Assembly (NCBI GenBank): GCA_035552275.1
Contig: DASZLR010000192.1
Coordinates: forward strand, 1 to 15,444
Source: DASVLX01 sp035552275
Lineage (GTDB): Bacteria; Actinomycetota; Actinomycetes; Mycobacteriales; Pseudonocardiaceae
DNA length: 15,444 nucleotides
Direction of reading: 5' to 3'
A program made the position numbers and the translations under genes. Shown here piece by piece: positions 5,840-12,521 of the stretch (within the stretch, counting starts at the first letter, position 1; every line of letters begins with the position of its first letter). The notes beneath the pieces are model-generated. The model did not search any database. It saw only the letters and a list, made by a program, of their open reading frames with translations, and was not told the origin of the DNA.

Positions 5840-7400
5840 GGCCGGTGTTGTCGCCGCGCAGCACCGCCTGCTGCACTCGGCGCAGCTGCTCCCCCGGCTC
5901 GACGCCGAGATCGGCCACCAGCCGATGACGCAGTCGGGTGAATACGGTGAGCGCGTCGACGCGCCGGCCGCTGCCGTACAGGGCGCGCATCAACAGCGCG
6001 GCCACCGGCTCGCTGTGCGGATGTGCCTGGGACAGCGCGGAAAGCTCGCCGATGGCGTCGGGGTGCCGGCCCAGCCGAAGCTGCCAGTCCAGTTTCCGCA
6101 GCGACAGCGCCATGCCGCGTTCGGACAGCCGGGACCGTTCCCCGGCGGCGAACGGTCCCGGCAGCCCGGCCAGCGGCTCGCCCTCGAACAGTGCCAGCGC
6201 GCACGAGCAGGCCGCGACGGCGGCGGCGAGGTCGCCGGCCTGTTCGGCCGTGTCCACCTCGGCGACGAGTTCGGCCAGCCGCGCCGAGTCCATCTCGATG
6301 TCGCGGCTGACGAACCGGTAGCCGCCACGGTCCCGGTCGATCACCGGATCCGCCGGATTGTTGTTGTCCTGCAAGCACCTGCGGAGCCGGTGCACGTACA
6401 CCGGGACGACTTTGCCGCCGGTGCCCGGTGGTTCCTGCCCCCACACCCGGTCCAGCAGCTCCCGCTGGCTGACCGTCACGTCCGGGCACAGCGCCAGCGC
6501 CGCCAACAGCGCCTGCTGGCGGACCGGACCGAGGTCGAGTCGCGTGTGGCCGCGCCAGGCGCGCAGCGGGCCGAGCACCGCCAGCCGAAGTCGTGGGCTG
6601 GCAACCGAAACCGGGGCGACCGCGATCGTGGCGGGTGGACGTTGGTTGATCACCGGCCGGCGGGTCAGCGCCGGTTCCGTGGGTAAGTCGCCGAAATCGG
6701 GGCCGCCCTGGCTCGGGCTGACGATGCCGTGGTCGAAGGCGTAGACGATCGCGGCGGCCCGGTCGCGCAACCCGAGTTTGGTGAAGATCCGGCTGATGTG
6801 GCTTTTCACTGTCAGCTCGGAGATCATCAGCGTGGTGGCGATTTCGGCGTTGGTTAGGCCCCGGCCGATGGCGCGCAGCACGTCGTGCTCCCGCGGGGTG
6901 AGGCGTTCGGGCGCCGGGCCGGTGTCGGGTTCGGGGGCCGCTCGCCGGTAGGTGGTGAGCACTCGCGCGGTGACGGCGGCGTCCAGCCAGGCGTCGCCGG
7001 CGGCGACCGCCCGCACGGCCCGAATCAGGTCTTCGGCCGGGGAATCCTTGAGCACATAGCCGGTGGCGCCGGCCCGCAGCGCGCCGGCGAGCAGTTCGTC
7101 GTCGTCGAACGTGGTCAGCGCCAGCACCGGCGGATGGCTGCCGGACTGCCGCAGCCGGCGGGTCGCCTCGATCCCGTCGACCACTTTCATCCGCAGGTCC
7201 ATCACGATCACGTCGACCTCGCCGGCGGCCAGTGCCGCGGGCACGTCGGACCCATCGGCGCACTCCCCGGCGATGACGAATCCGTCGCGGCGGCGCAGTA
7301 TTCGGCGCAGGCCGGAGCGGACCAGTTCCTGGTCGTCCACGAGCAGGACGCGAACGTCAGAGCGGACACCGGAGTCGGCGGCCCCTGTCATTCCAGTCAT
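5817..7400 (-). CDS. Hybrid response regulator: receiver + LuxR HTH + SARP winged helix + BTAD
   Basis: A 527-aa regulator joining two normally separate types. Residues 16-135 are a receiver domain with acidic pair D22/D23, phospho-acceptor D68 in VMDLRM, T96/T97 and K118 in VLKDS. Residues about 165-228 are a NarL/LuxR HTH (LTPREHDVLRAIGRGLTNAE, then TVKSHISRIFTKL). A Pro-rich linker (about 229-270) leads to a SARP/OmpR-like winged helix at 272-364 (LRLAVLGPL ... VPVYVHRLRRCLQ ... GGYRFV) and a BTAD domain at 371-516. The frame is continuous with no internal stop, and no internal ribosome-binding site was found before the SARP part. ATG 7400 overlaps the kinase stop (ATGA); an ORF extension upstream lies inside the kinase gene. 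Phosphorylation by the adjacent kinase would be expected to control DNA binding. NarL regulators are usually about 220 aa and short SARPs about 260-280 aa, so the length equals a head-to-tail fusion. Targets are unknown; SARP-like repeats before the T7SS operon are candidates. Confidence 0.9.
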   Translation of the reverse strand: MTGMTGAADSGVRSDVRVLLVDDQELVRSGLRRILRRRDGFVIAGECADGSDVPAALAAGEVDVIVMDLRMKVVDGIEATRRLRQSGSHPPVLALTTFDDDELLAGALRAGATGYVLKDSPAEDLIRAVRAVAAGDAWLDAAVTARVLTTYRRAAPEPDTGPAPERLTPREHDVLRAIGRGLTNAEIATTLMISELTVKSHISRIFTKLGLRDRAAAIVYAFDHGIVSPSQGGPDFGDLPTEPALTRRPVINQRPPATIAVAPVSVASPRLRLAVLGPLRAWRGHTRLDLGPVRQQALLAALALCPDVTVSQRELLDRVWGQEPPGTGGKVVPVYVHRLRRCLQDNNNPADPVIDRDRGGYRFVSRDIEMDSARLAELVAEVDTAEQAGDLAAAVAACSCALALFEGEPLAGLPGPFAAGERSRLSERGMALSLRKLDWQLRLGRHPDAIGELSALSQAHPHSEPVAALLMRALYGSGRRVDALTVFTRLRHRLVADLGVEPGEQLRRVQQAVLRGDNTGLTPAGQG

Positions 7401-8614
7401 GACACCACCTGATCGGGTGCGGCGGCTGGATCTGGTGGGGCGGCTGGGAAGGGCTGCGCGCTGGGCACGGTGACGTCCACGACCCAATCCTCTCCGTTGG
7501 GGCCGGCCCGGAAATCGGCGCCCAGTTGGGTGGCGCGGGCCGACATGCCGGTCAGGCCGGAGCCGCTGGCCGACGGGCTGGGCGCGGCGGGCGGCAGGCT
7601 GTTGTGGACAGTGAGCCGGGTGCCGGCGGGTTCGGCGCACAACCGCACTCGGGCGGTGGCGTCCGGGGCGTGTTTGGCGATGTTGGCCAGCGATTCCTGC
7701 GCGATGCGGTACAGGCCCAGCCCGGCCGAGGCGCCGACGACGGTGAGGTCGCCATGCTGCTCGTAGCGCACGTCCAGCCCGGCGGCGCGGGTGTGCTCGA
7801 CCAGCGCGGCGATGTCATCGACACCGGGCAGCGGCCGAGTCCCCGAGGAGGAGTTGTTGAGCAGGCCGACGGCCCGCCGGATGTCGGCCATCGCCGCCCG
7901 CCCGACCCGCTCGGCCTCGGTGAGCCCGTCGATCGCCTCGTCGACGTCCCGGTCCTGTTGCAGCGCCCGGCGCGCGCCGGTGAGGTGCAGCAGGGTGATG
8001 CTCAGCGAATGGGCCACCACGTCGTGCACCTCGCGGGCGATGCGTTGCCGTTCGGCGAGGATCGCCTGCTCTCGGGCGGCGTCCTGGTGGCCGCGCTCGG
8101 CGTGCAGCGCCCGCACGTACCAGCGGACCACCGATCCGCCGGCGAGGCCGAGCAGGACCGCGACCGCGTACACCGGCGTGCCGATCAACCCGGTCCAGAT
8201 GCTGGCGGCGGTCAGCATCGCGATGCTGACCCCGGCGACGGTCAGCGACAGTGCCGGACGTGCGGTCACGGCGATCTCGGCGGTGAGCACGAACATCGGC
8301 ACCGGTGCGAAGTCGGGGACGACCGGATGGGTGAGCAGGATGGCGGCCGCGACGAGCACGGCGATCGACTTCAGCCATGGCTGCATGATCTGGCCGGTCG
8401 CCGCGAAGACCAGCAGCGACGGGATCATCAGCAGACCGGCGAGTCCGACGACCGGCGGCGGCAACAGGGAAATCCGTTGCGCCGCGGCGACGATGCCGAA
8501 CATCGCGCCCGAGCCGGTCGCGGTCACCGCCACCCACCAGGGAATAGCCAGGCCGGACCGGGCCAGGCCGGCTTCCACCCGTGCCCTGGCCCCGCCGTCC
8601 AGCGGTGCGCGCAT
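7397..8614 (-). CDS. NarL/DesK-type sensor histidine kinase
   Basis: A 405-aa membrane histidine kinase. Six hydrophobic segments (about 22-45, 53-74, 80-99, 102-118, 121-140, 144-167) leave almost no extracytoplasmic domain, suggesting sensing at or in the membrane. A short coiled region leads to the HisKA_3 dimerisation motif AREVHDVVAHSLS with phospho-acceptor H197. The ATPase part has the N-box QESLANIAKHA (306-316) and GSGLTGM (351-357). The position of the usual D-x-G-x-G box reads TVHNS (335-339), so the canonical adenine-binding Asp is not evident, a degeneration shared by many actinobacterial NarL-type kinases. The tail is Pro/Ala-rich. ATG 8614 has only a weak GGAA nearby. Its stop overlaps the start of the response-regulator gene, so the two form a coupled pair. 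It is divergent from the P450 gene. Confidence 0.92.
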   Translation of the reverse strand: MRAPLDGGARARVEAGLARSGLAIPWWVAVTATGSGAMFGIVAAAQRISLLPPPVVGLAGLLMIPSLLVFAATGQIMQPWLKSIAVLVAAAILLTHPVVPDFAPVPMFVLTAEIAVTARPALSLTVAGVSIAMLTAASIWTGLIGTPVYAVAVLLGLAGGSVVRWYVRALHAERGHQDAAREQAILAERQRIAREVHDVVAHSLSITLLHLTGARRALQQDRDVDEAIDGLTEAERVGRAAMADIRRAVGLLNNSSSGTRPLPGVDDIAALVEHTRAAGLDVRYEQHGDLTVVGASAGLGLYRIAQESLANIAKHAPDATARVRLCAEPAGTRLTVHNSLPPAAPSPSASGSGLTGMSARATQLGADFRAGPNGEDWVVDVTVPSAQPFPAAPPDPAAAPDQVVS

Positions 8615-8615
8615 G

Positions 8616-8631
8616 GTTCCAGCCTAGGAAC
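8616..8631. repeat. Short inverted repeat in the kinase leader
   Basis: GTTCC-N6-GGAAC lies immediately upstream of the kinase start codon on the - strand. It could be an operator or a weak leader hairpin. At only 5 bp per arm it may be chance. Confidence 0.2.
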
Positions 8632-8678
8632 TGTGGGTAGGCACGTCATCCTGCGGTGGGTGGGGCGTTGATCTCCGA

Positions 8679-8749
8679 CCACGGTAGGAGGCGCGCGGTC
8701 GTGCCGCGGTACGACGCGCGGCGGCGGCCGTGGTTCTACCGTGGATCCA
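8679..8749. promoter_or_regulatory. Repeat-rich divergent regulatory region, kinase/P450
   Basis: A perfect 9-bp inverted repeat CCACGGTAG (8679-8687) / CTACCGTGG (8736-8744) spans 48 nt. An extra CCGTGG half-site at 8728-8733 gives, with the right arm, an 11-nt direct repeat (CCGTGGTTCTA then CCGTGGATCCA, 9 of 11 identical). TACCGT (8737-8742) also fits a minimal -10 for the P450 gene. This lies in the only intergenic region between the two divergent genes (8615-8766). The repeats are directly seen; operator function is inferred. Confidence 0.4.
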
Positions 8750-8766
8750 TTCACGGGAGGTGTCCG

Positions 8767-10131
8767 ATGACCTGGAGCGAGTTGGGTGGGGCGATGAAGG
8801 CGCGGGCGGCGGTGACGTGGTCGATCAAGTACGGCCTGCCCGGTCTGGGGTTGCGGCTGGCGGCCCGGCGTGGCGAGCCGGTGGCGCGCGCGTTCGTGGA
8901 GCCGGGACTGCGGGAGGACCCGTTCCCGGTGTACGACGAGATCCGGGCCCGTGGGCCGCTGGTCGGCGGCCGGTTCGTCAGCGCGACCGCCAGTCACGCG
9001 GTCGCCAACGAGTTGTTGCGCAGCGACGTGTTCCGGGCCGATCCGACACCGGCGCCGTCGCCGTTGCTGGCCCGGCTGTTGGCCGCCGCGTCCGATCCGC
9101 GCGCGCTCGGCCCGGATGACGCGCCCTCGCTGCTGGCGATCGCGCCACCGCAGCACACCCGGATCCGGCGCCTGGTGTCGCACGCGTTCACCGCCCGCGC
9201 GATGACGGCGCTGTCGACGCGCGTGGCGGAGCTGGCGCACGGGATGCTCGACACGATCGCGGCTGGGCGGCCCGCCGGGGAACCCGTGTCGTTCGACCTG
9301 ATCGACTCCTACGCGGGTTTGCTGCCGGTGACGGTGATCGCCGAGATGCTCGGGGTGCCGACGTCGATGCGCCGCGAATTCCTCGACTGGGGCGGCCAGG
9401 CGGCGTTGTCGCTGGAGCCGGGGTTGTCCTGGCGCGACTATCGGCGGGCGTACGCGGCGAACCGGCAGGGCCACGTCTGGTTGGCCGAGCACATCGCGCG
9501 GCTGCGTCGGCAACCCGGCGATGACCTGCTCAGTCGGATGATCGAGGCCGCCGACGGGTCGGATCGGCTCTCCGACACCGAACTGCACATCACCGCGCTG
9601 CTGATCCTGGGCGCCGGTTTCGAGACCACCGTGAATCTCATCGGCAACGCGGTGGCCCTGCTGCTGGCGCACCCGGACCAGCTGGCCGCGCTGACCGCCG
9701 AACCCGCCGGCTGGGGCAACGCGATCGAGGAGGTGTTGCGCTACGACTCGCCGGTCCAGGTGACCCTGCGGACGCCGACCGCGGACACCGAGGTCGCCGG
9801 AATCCCGGTCGCCGCCCGGGTGCCGGTGGTGGTCCTGCTCGGCGCGGCCAACCGCGATCCGGACGTTTTCGCCGACCCGCACCGATTCGACACCACCCGC
9901 GGCAACGCCCGCGAGCACCTCGCGTTCTCCGCCGGCATCCATTTCTGTCTGGGCGCGCAGCTCGCCCGGTTGGAGGCCACCATCGCGGTGCGCGCGTTGT
10001 TCGACCGGTTCCCCGATCTGGTAGTGGCGAGTCGGCCGACCCGACGTGGCACGAATGTGCTGCGCGGCTACCGGCGCCTGCCGTTGCGCGGCACGGCCGC
10101 AGCGGCCGTCAGAGCAGCACCCCTGGGTTGA
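8767..10131 (+). CDS. Cytochrome P450
   Basis: A 454-aa bacterial (class I type) cytochrome P450 mono-oxygenase, soluble, needing ferredoxin and ferredoxin reductase that are not encoded here. Landmarks: substrate-side region APPQHTRIRRLVSHAFT (126-142), I-helix oxygen-activation motif GAGFETT (282-288), K-helix ExxR at E322-V-L-R325, and heme-binding loop FSAGIHFCLGAQLA (387-400) with axial Cys394. The N-terminal about 45 residues (MTWSELGGAM then KARAAVTWSIKYGLPGLGLRL) are longer than in minimal P450s and amphipathic. ATG 8767 has GGGAGG (8755-8760) 6 nt upstream; an in-frame ORF extension to 8656 lacks a ribosome-binding site. The gene is divergent from the kinase-regulator pair. Its 3' end overlaps the oppositely oriented oxidase remnant by 23 bases. 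The substrate cannot be deduced. Confidence 0.95.
   Translation: MTWSELGGAMKARAAVTWSIKYGLPGLGLRLAARRGEPVARAFVEPGLREDPFPVYDEIRARGPLVGGRFVSATASHAVANELLRSDVFRADPTPAPSPLLARLLAAASDPRALGPDDAPSLLAIAPPQHTRIRRLVSHAFTARAMTALSTRVAELAHGMLDTIAAGRPAGEPVSFDLIDSYAGLLPVTVIAEMLGVPTSMRREFLDWGGQAALSLEPGLSWRDYRRAYAANRQGHVWLAEHIARLRRQPGDDLLSRMIEAADGSDRLSDTELHITALLILGAGFETTVNLIGNAVALLLAHPDQLAALTAEPAGWGNAIEEVLRYDSPVQVTLRTPTADTEVAGIPVAARVPVVVLLGAANRDPDVFADPHRFDTTRGNAREHLAFSAGIHFCLGAQLARLEATIAVRALFDRFPDLVVASRPTRRGTNVLRGYRRLPLRGTAAAAVRAAPLG
10093..10109 (-). terminator. Candidate hairpin terminator at the 3' end of the oxidase remnant
   Basis: ACGGCCGC-A-GCGGCCGT is a perfect 8-bp inverted repeat touching the last base of the remnant's stop codon on the - strand, where a terminator for that gene would be expected. 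It sits inside the P450 coding region, in the codons for its Ala-rich C-terminus. There is no T-tract and the loop is too tight unless inner pairs open, so confidence is modest. Confidence 0.3.
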
Positions 10132-10380
10132 GAATCCCTTGTGGGTCCAGGGTTTTCTTCACCGCGCGCAGTGCTTCGACGGCGAGCGGGCCGATTTCCC
10201 GGTGGTAGGTGCCGCGGTGGTCGACGCCGACGCCGTGGTGGTGGGTGATCGCGGCGCCGGCGGCTCGGATGGCGGCGTTCGCGGCGGACTTCGCCGCGGC
10301 CCACTGGGCGAGCGGATCGTCGGCCCGCACGCAGACGACGGTGAAGTACAGGCTGGCGCGGTTTCGTAGACGTGGCCGCG
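10109..10380 (-). pseudogene. C-terminal remnant of an FAD-linked oxidase (alkylglycerone-phosphate-synthase-like)
   Basis: About 90 codons resemble the C-terminus of FAD-binding oxidases of the alkyldihydroxyacetonephosphate synthase type: ASLYFTVV, the triple-His motif AITHHHGVGVDH, and the ending LRAVKKTLDPQGILNPGVLL before TGA. Just upstream, HVYET is in another frame. Restoring one C (+ strand) near 10359 gives HVYETGASLYFTV, so a single-base deletion has broken the frame. Beyond about 10380 I see no further homology to this family, although an intact protein would be about 500-550 aa. It is therefore both truncated and frameshifted. The enzyme family uses FAD and, in ether-lipid synthesis, swaps an acyl for an alkyl chain on glycerone phosphate; bacterial relatives have varied roles. 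Sequencing error could explain the frameshift but not the missing N-terminus. Confidence 0.75.
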
Positions 10381-10520
10381 CTGGATCGCCTGGCAACGGC
10401 GCGTCACCGGCACCCTGCTGGCCGGGGTCGCCGCGTTGCTGATCAGGGAGGTTCCGCAACGGGCTCGCCTGGCACACTAGAGGAATCCTTGTTGCATCTA
10501 TGTCGTGTTAATGTGTTCCG
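10381..10520. other. Non-coding stretch between oxidase remnant and MFS gene
   Basis: This is the leader of the MFS gene. A short + strand frame (WIAWQRRVTGTLLAGVAALL then IREVPQRARLAH, stop at about 10478-10480) has plausible codon use, but its start is cut by a stop at the left and it matches no family I recognise. The right part is markedly more AT-rich (10485-10515) and probably holds the promoter. No insertion-sequence ends or target duplications were seen that would explain how the oxidase was truncated. Confidence 0.4.
10509..10514 (+). promoter_or_regulatory. Candidate -10 box of the MFS-GntR operon (leaderless)
   Basis: TAATGT fits TANNNT and ends 6 nt before GTG 10521, placing the expected transcription start at or within a base of the start codon. 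No ribosome-binding site precedes this GTG, which agrees with leaderless translation, common in actinobacteria. A clear -35 at normal spacing is lacking; TTGTTG at 10489-10494 is 14 nt away. Confidence 0.35.
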
Positions 10521-11780
10521 GTGTCGACATCCTTCGCGCTCACCGAACCCGTCGCGGCCCACCGCATCCGGACCGGGCAGTGGCGGCGAGCCGGCGCGGC
10601 GGTGTTCTGCAGCGCCTGGGGCGGTAACCAGTTCACCCCGCTGCTGCTGATGTATCGGCACGTCGGCGGCTATTCAACAGTCACCGTTGATCTGTTTCTC
10701 GGCGCGTACGTGGCTGGGCTGGCACCCGGCCTGCTGATCGCTGGACCGGCCTCGGACGTGCACGGCCGCCGCCGGGTGATGGTCGTCGGCACGGCGCTGT
10801 CGCTGTTGGGCAGCCTGGTGCTCGCGCTGGGCGCGACTGGCCCGCTGCCGCTGTACCTCGGCCGGCTGATCAGCGGCGCGGCCGTCGGCATCGCGATGTC
10901 GGTCGGCACCAGCTGGATCAAGGAGCTCTCCACCGCTCCCCACGATCGCCGCGCCGATGTCGGCGCCGGAGCACGCCGAGCGTCGCTGGCGGTCACCCTG
11001 GGGTTCGGGTTGGGCGGCGGGGTCGCCGGGGCGCTGGCCCAGTGGACGCCATGGCCGACGGTACTGCCCTACCTGGCGCACGTCGCCATCGGCGTCCCGG
11101 TCCTGATCGGCGCGATCCGGGGTACGGAAACCCGTGCGCCGCAACGGATCGCCGCACTGCGGTCGCGACTGCGGGTACCGATCGCCGGGCATCGACGCTT
11201 CCTGCGGGTGGTGCTGCCGATGGCACCATGGATCTTTGGTTCGGCGGGCGTCGCCTACGCCGTCATGCCGCAGCTGACCGCCGGACGCGTCGGGCACTGG
11301 CAACTTGCCTACGCGACCCTGGTCACCGTGTGCACGCCGGCGGCCGGCGCGCTGGTGCAGCCGCTGGCGAAGCGGCTGGACTCGGTGGGCACCGCGCGGG
11401 CCGTGCTGGCGGCGATGGTGGTGATGTCCGTCGGCATGGCGGTGAGCGCCGTGGACGCGCAGCTGCGGTTGCCCTGGCTGGGCGTGGTGGTCGCCGTGGT
11501 GCTGGGCGCCGGCTACGGAATCGCGCTGGTGTCCGGACTGCTGGAGATCCAACGCATCTGCGCTGACAGCGACACCGGGGACCTGGCCGGCCTGACCGGC
11601 GTCTACTACGCGCTGGCCTACTCGGGGTTCCTGCTGCCGGTGCTGCTGGCGACGCTCTCACACCTGCTGTCCTACCCGCTGCTGTTGGCCGCGTTGAGCG
11701 GGTGCGCGCTGGCCTGCACCGGCGTGGTCGGTGTGTCGTCGCGCCGCGACCTGCCGGTGACGGCAACAGATACCAGATGA
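10521..11780 (+). CDS. MFS transporter
   Basis: A 419-aa major facilitator superfamily permease with about 12 hydrophobic segments. The cytoplasmic loop 2-3 motif A is present as GPASDVHGRRRV (75-86) after the second segment. The N-terminal signature SAWGGNQFTPLLLMYR (31-46) is shared with a group of actinobacterial MFS proteins of unassigned substrate. GTG 10521 was chosen as the first in-frame start that leaves a normal cytoplasmic N-terminus; no ribosome-binding site is visible, so translation may be leaderless. The next gene, a GntR regulator, begins 16 nt after the stop, so the two are probably one operon and the regulator likely controls the transporter. Direction (import or efflux) and substrate are unknown. 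Confidence 0.9.
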   Translation: MSTSFALTEPVAAHRIRTGQWRRAGAAVFCSAWGGNQFTPLLLMYRHVGGYSTVTVDLFLGAYVAGLAPGLLIAGPASDVHGRRRVMVVGTALSLLGSLVLALGATGPLPLYLGRLISGAAVGIAMSVGTSWIKELSTAPHDRRADVGAGARRASLAVTLGFGLGGGVAGALAQWTPWPTVLPYLAHVAIGVPVLIGAIRGTETRAPQRIAALRSRLRVPIAGHRRFLRVVLPMAPWIFGSAGVAYAVMPQLTAGRVGHWQLAYATLVTVCTPAAGALVQPLAKRLDSVGTARAVLAAMVVMSVGMAVSAVDAQLRLPWLGVVVAVVLGAGYGIALVSGLLEIQRICADSDTGDLAGLTGVYYALAYSGFLLPVLLATLSHLLSYPLLLAALSGCALACTGVVGVSSRRDLPVTATDTR

Positions 11781-11796
11781 ACGCGAGGCGGGATCT

Positions 11797-12450
11797 ATGT
11801 TGATGTCCATGACAGACGAGCAGAGCGCCGCCGACCGCGCGCACGCCTTCGTCAAGGAGCGCATCCTGACCGGGATCTTCGCCGGCGGCACCCTGATCAC
11901 CGAGGGCGAGGTGTCCGACGCGCTGAACATGTCGCGTACCCCGACCCGAGAGGCGTTTCTGCGGTTGCAGGCCGAGGGGTTGCTGCGGCTCTACCCGAAA
12001 CGGGGCGCGCTGGTCGTGCCGGTGTCGGTGAGCGAGATCCACGACGTGCTCGACGCCCGGCTGCTGATCGAACGGCACGCCGCCGAGACGGTCATCCACG
12101 CCGGGCACCATCAGGCGGTGGCCGCGGCGATGCGCGCGATCCTGGACCGGCAGCGCGAGGTGACCGACCCGCCCGGCACCCATCGGTTCAGCGAACTGGA
12201 CCGGCTGTTCCACAGCACGCTGGTCAACGCCTCGGGCAACCAACTGCTCGCCGGCTTCTACGCGGCGCTGCGCGACCGGCAACTGCGGATGAGCACCAAC
12301 GCGCTGCTGCGCGACCCCAACCGGTTCGGCACCATCCTCACCGAACACGCGTACCTGTGTGACCTGCTGGAAGCCGGCGACGCCGCGGTGTTCGCGACCG
12401 CGCTGACCGACCATCTGGTGGCGACCCGGATCGCCGTCACCACCTCCTAA
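11797..12450 (+). CDS. GntR-family regulator, FCD (FadR-like) subfamily
   Basis: A 217-aa cytoplasmic repressor-type protein. The N-terminal winged helix covers about 12-77 (VKERILTGIF, then EGEVSDALNMSRTPTREAFL, then the wing KRGALVVPV). The C-terminal all-helical FCD ligand domain carries the expected metal/ligand residues D135 and H139 (ELDRLFH), H184 (TEHAYL) and H206 (TDHLVA). FCD regulators usually bind small carboxylic acids, sometimes through a divalent metal. ATG 11797 follows GAGGCGGGA at about 4 nt; ATG 11803 and 11809 are also possible and would shorten the protein by 2 or 4 residues. It lies 16 nt after the MFS gene and 71 nt before the acyl-CoA ligase gene, so control of either or both is plausible. 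The effector is unknown. Confidence 0.92.
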   Translation: MLMSMTDEQSAADRAHAFVKERILTGIFAGGTLITEGEVSDALNMSRTPTREAFLRLQAEGLLRLYPKRGALVVPVSVSEIHDVLDARLLIERHAAETVIHAGHHQAVAAAMRAILDRQREVTDPPGTHRFSELDRLFHSTLVNASGNQLLAGFYAALRDRQLRMSTNALLRDPNRFGTILTEHAYLCDLLEAGDAAVFATALTDHLVATRIAVTTS

Positions 12451-12455
12451 CGGTT

Positions 12456-12503
12456 GAACCTGGCGGCGCGTTCATAGAACCTGACCTGTACACACCGATC
12501 AGG
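12456..12503. promoter_or_regulatory. Repeats in the gap before the acyl-CoA ligase gene
   Basis: The 71-nt gap contains GAACCTG twice (12456-12462 and 12477-12483, 21 nt apart) and a CCTGA-N14-TCAGG inverted repeat (12480-12503) enclosing TGTACA. TTGAAC (12454-12459) resembles a -35 box, but no good -10 follows at 16-18 nt. These elements could be a separate promoter/operator for the ligase gene, for instance for the GntR protein encoded just upstream. The repeats are short, so evidence is weak. Confidence 0.3.
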
Positions 12504-12521
12504 CGAAGGTGGAGGCCCAGC

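Noticed and set aside
5611..7263. 550-codon - strand frame overlapping the hybrid regulator
   Set aside because: Arg/Gly/Ala-rich alternative frame of the regulator gene; only the other frame gives receiver, HTH, SARP and BTAD motifs.
8524..9942. 472-codon - strand frame opposite the P450
   Set aside because: Arg/Gln/His-rich antisense translation; the P450 heme and ExxR motifs on the + strand settle the coding strand.
10382..10480. Short + strand frame WIAWQRRVTGTLLAGVAALL... as a gene remnant
   Set aside because: Only about 35 codons, preceded by a stop, and no family recognised; not enough to call a pseudogene.
10093..10520. Insertion-sequence scar explaining loss of the oxidase N-terminus
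   Set aside because: No terminal inverted repeats, transposase fragment or target duplication could be found around the breakpoint.
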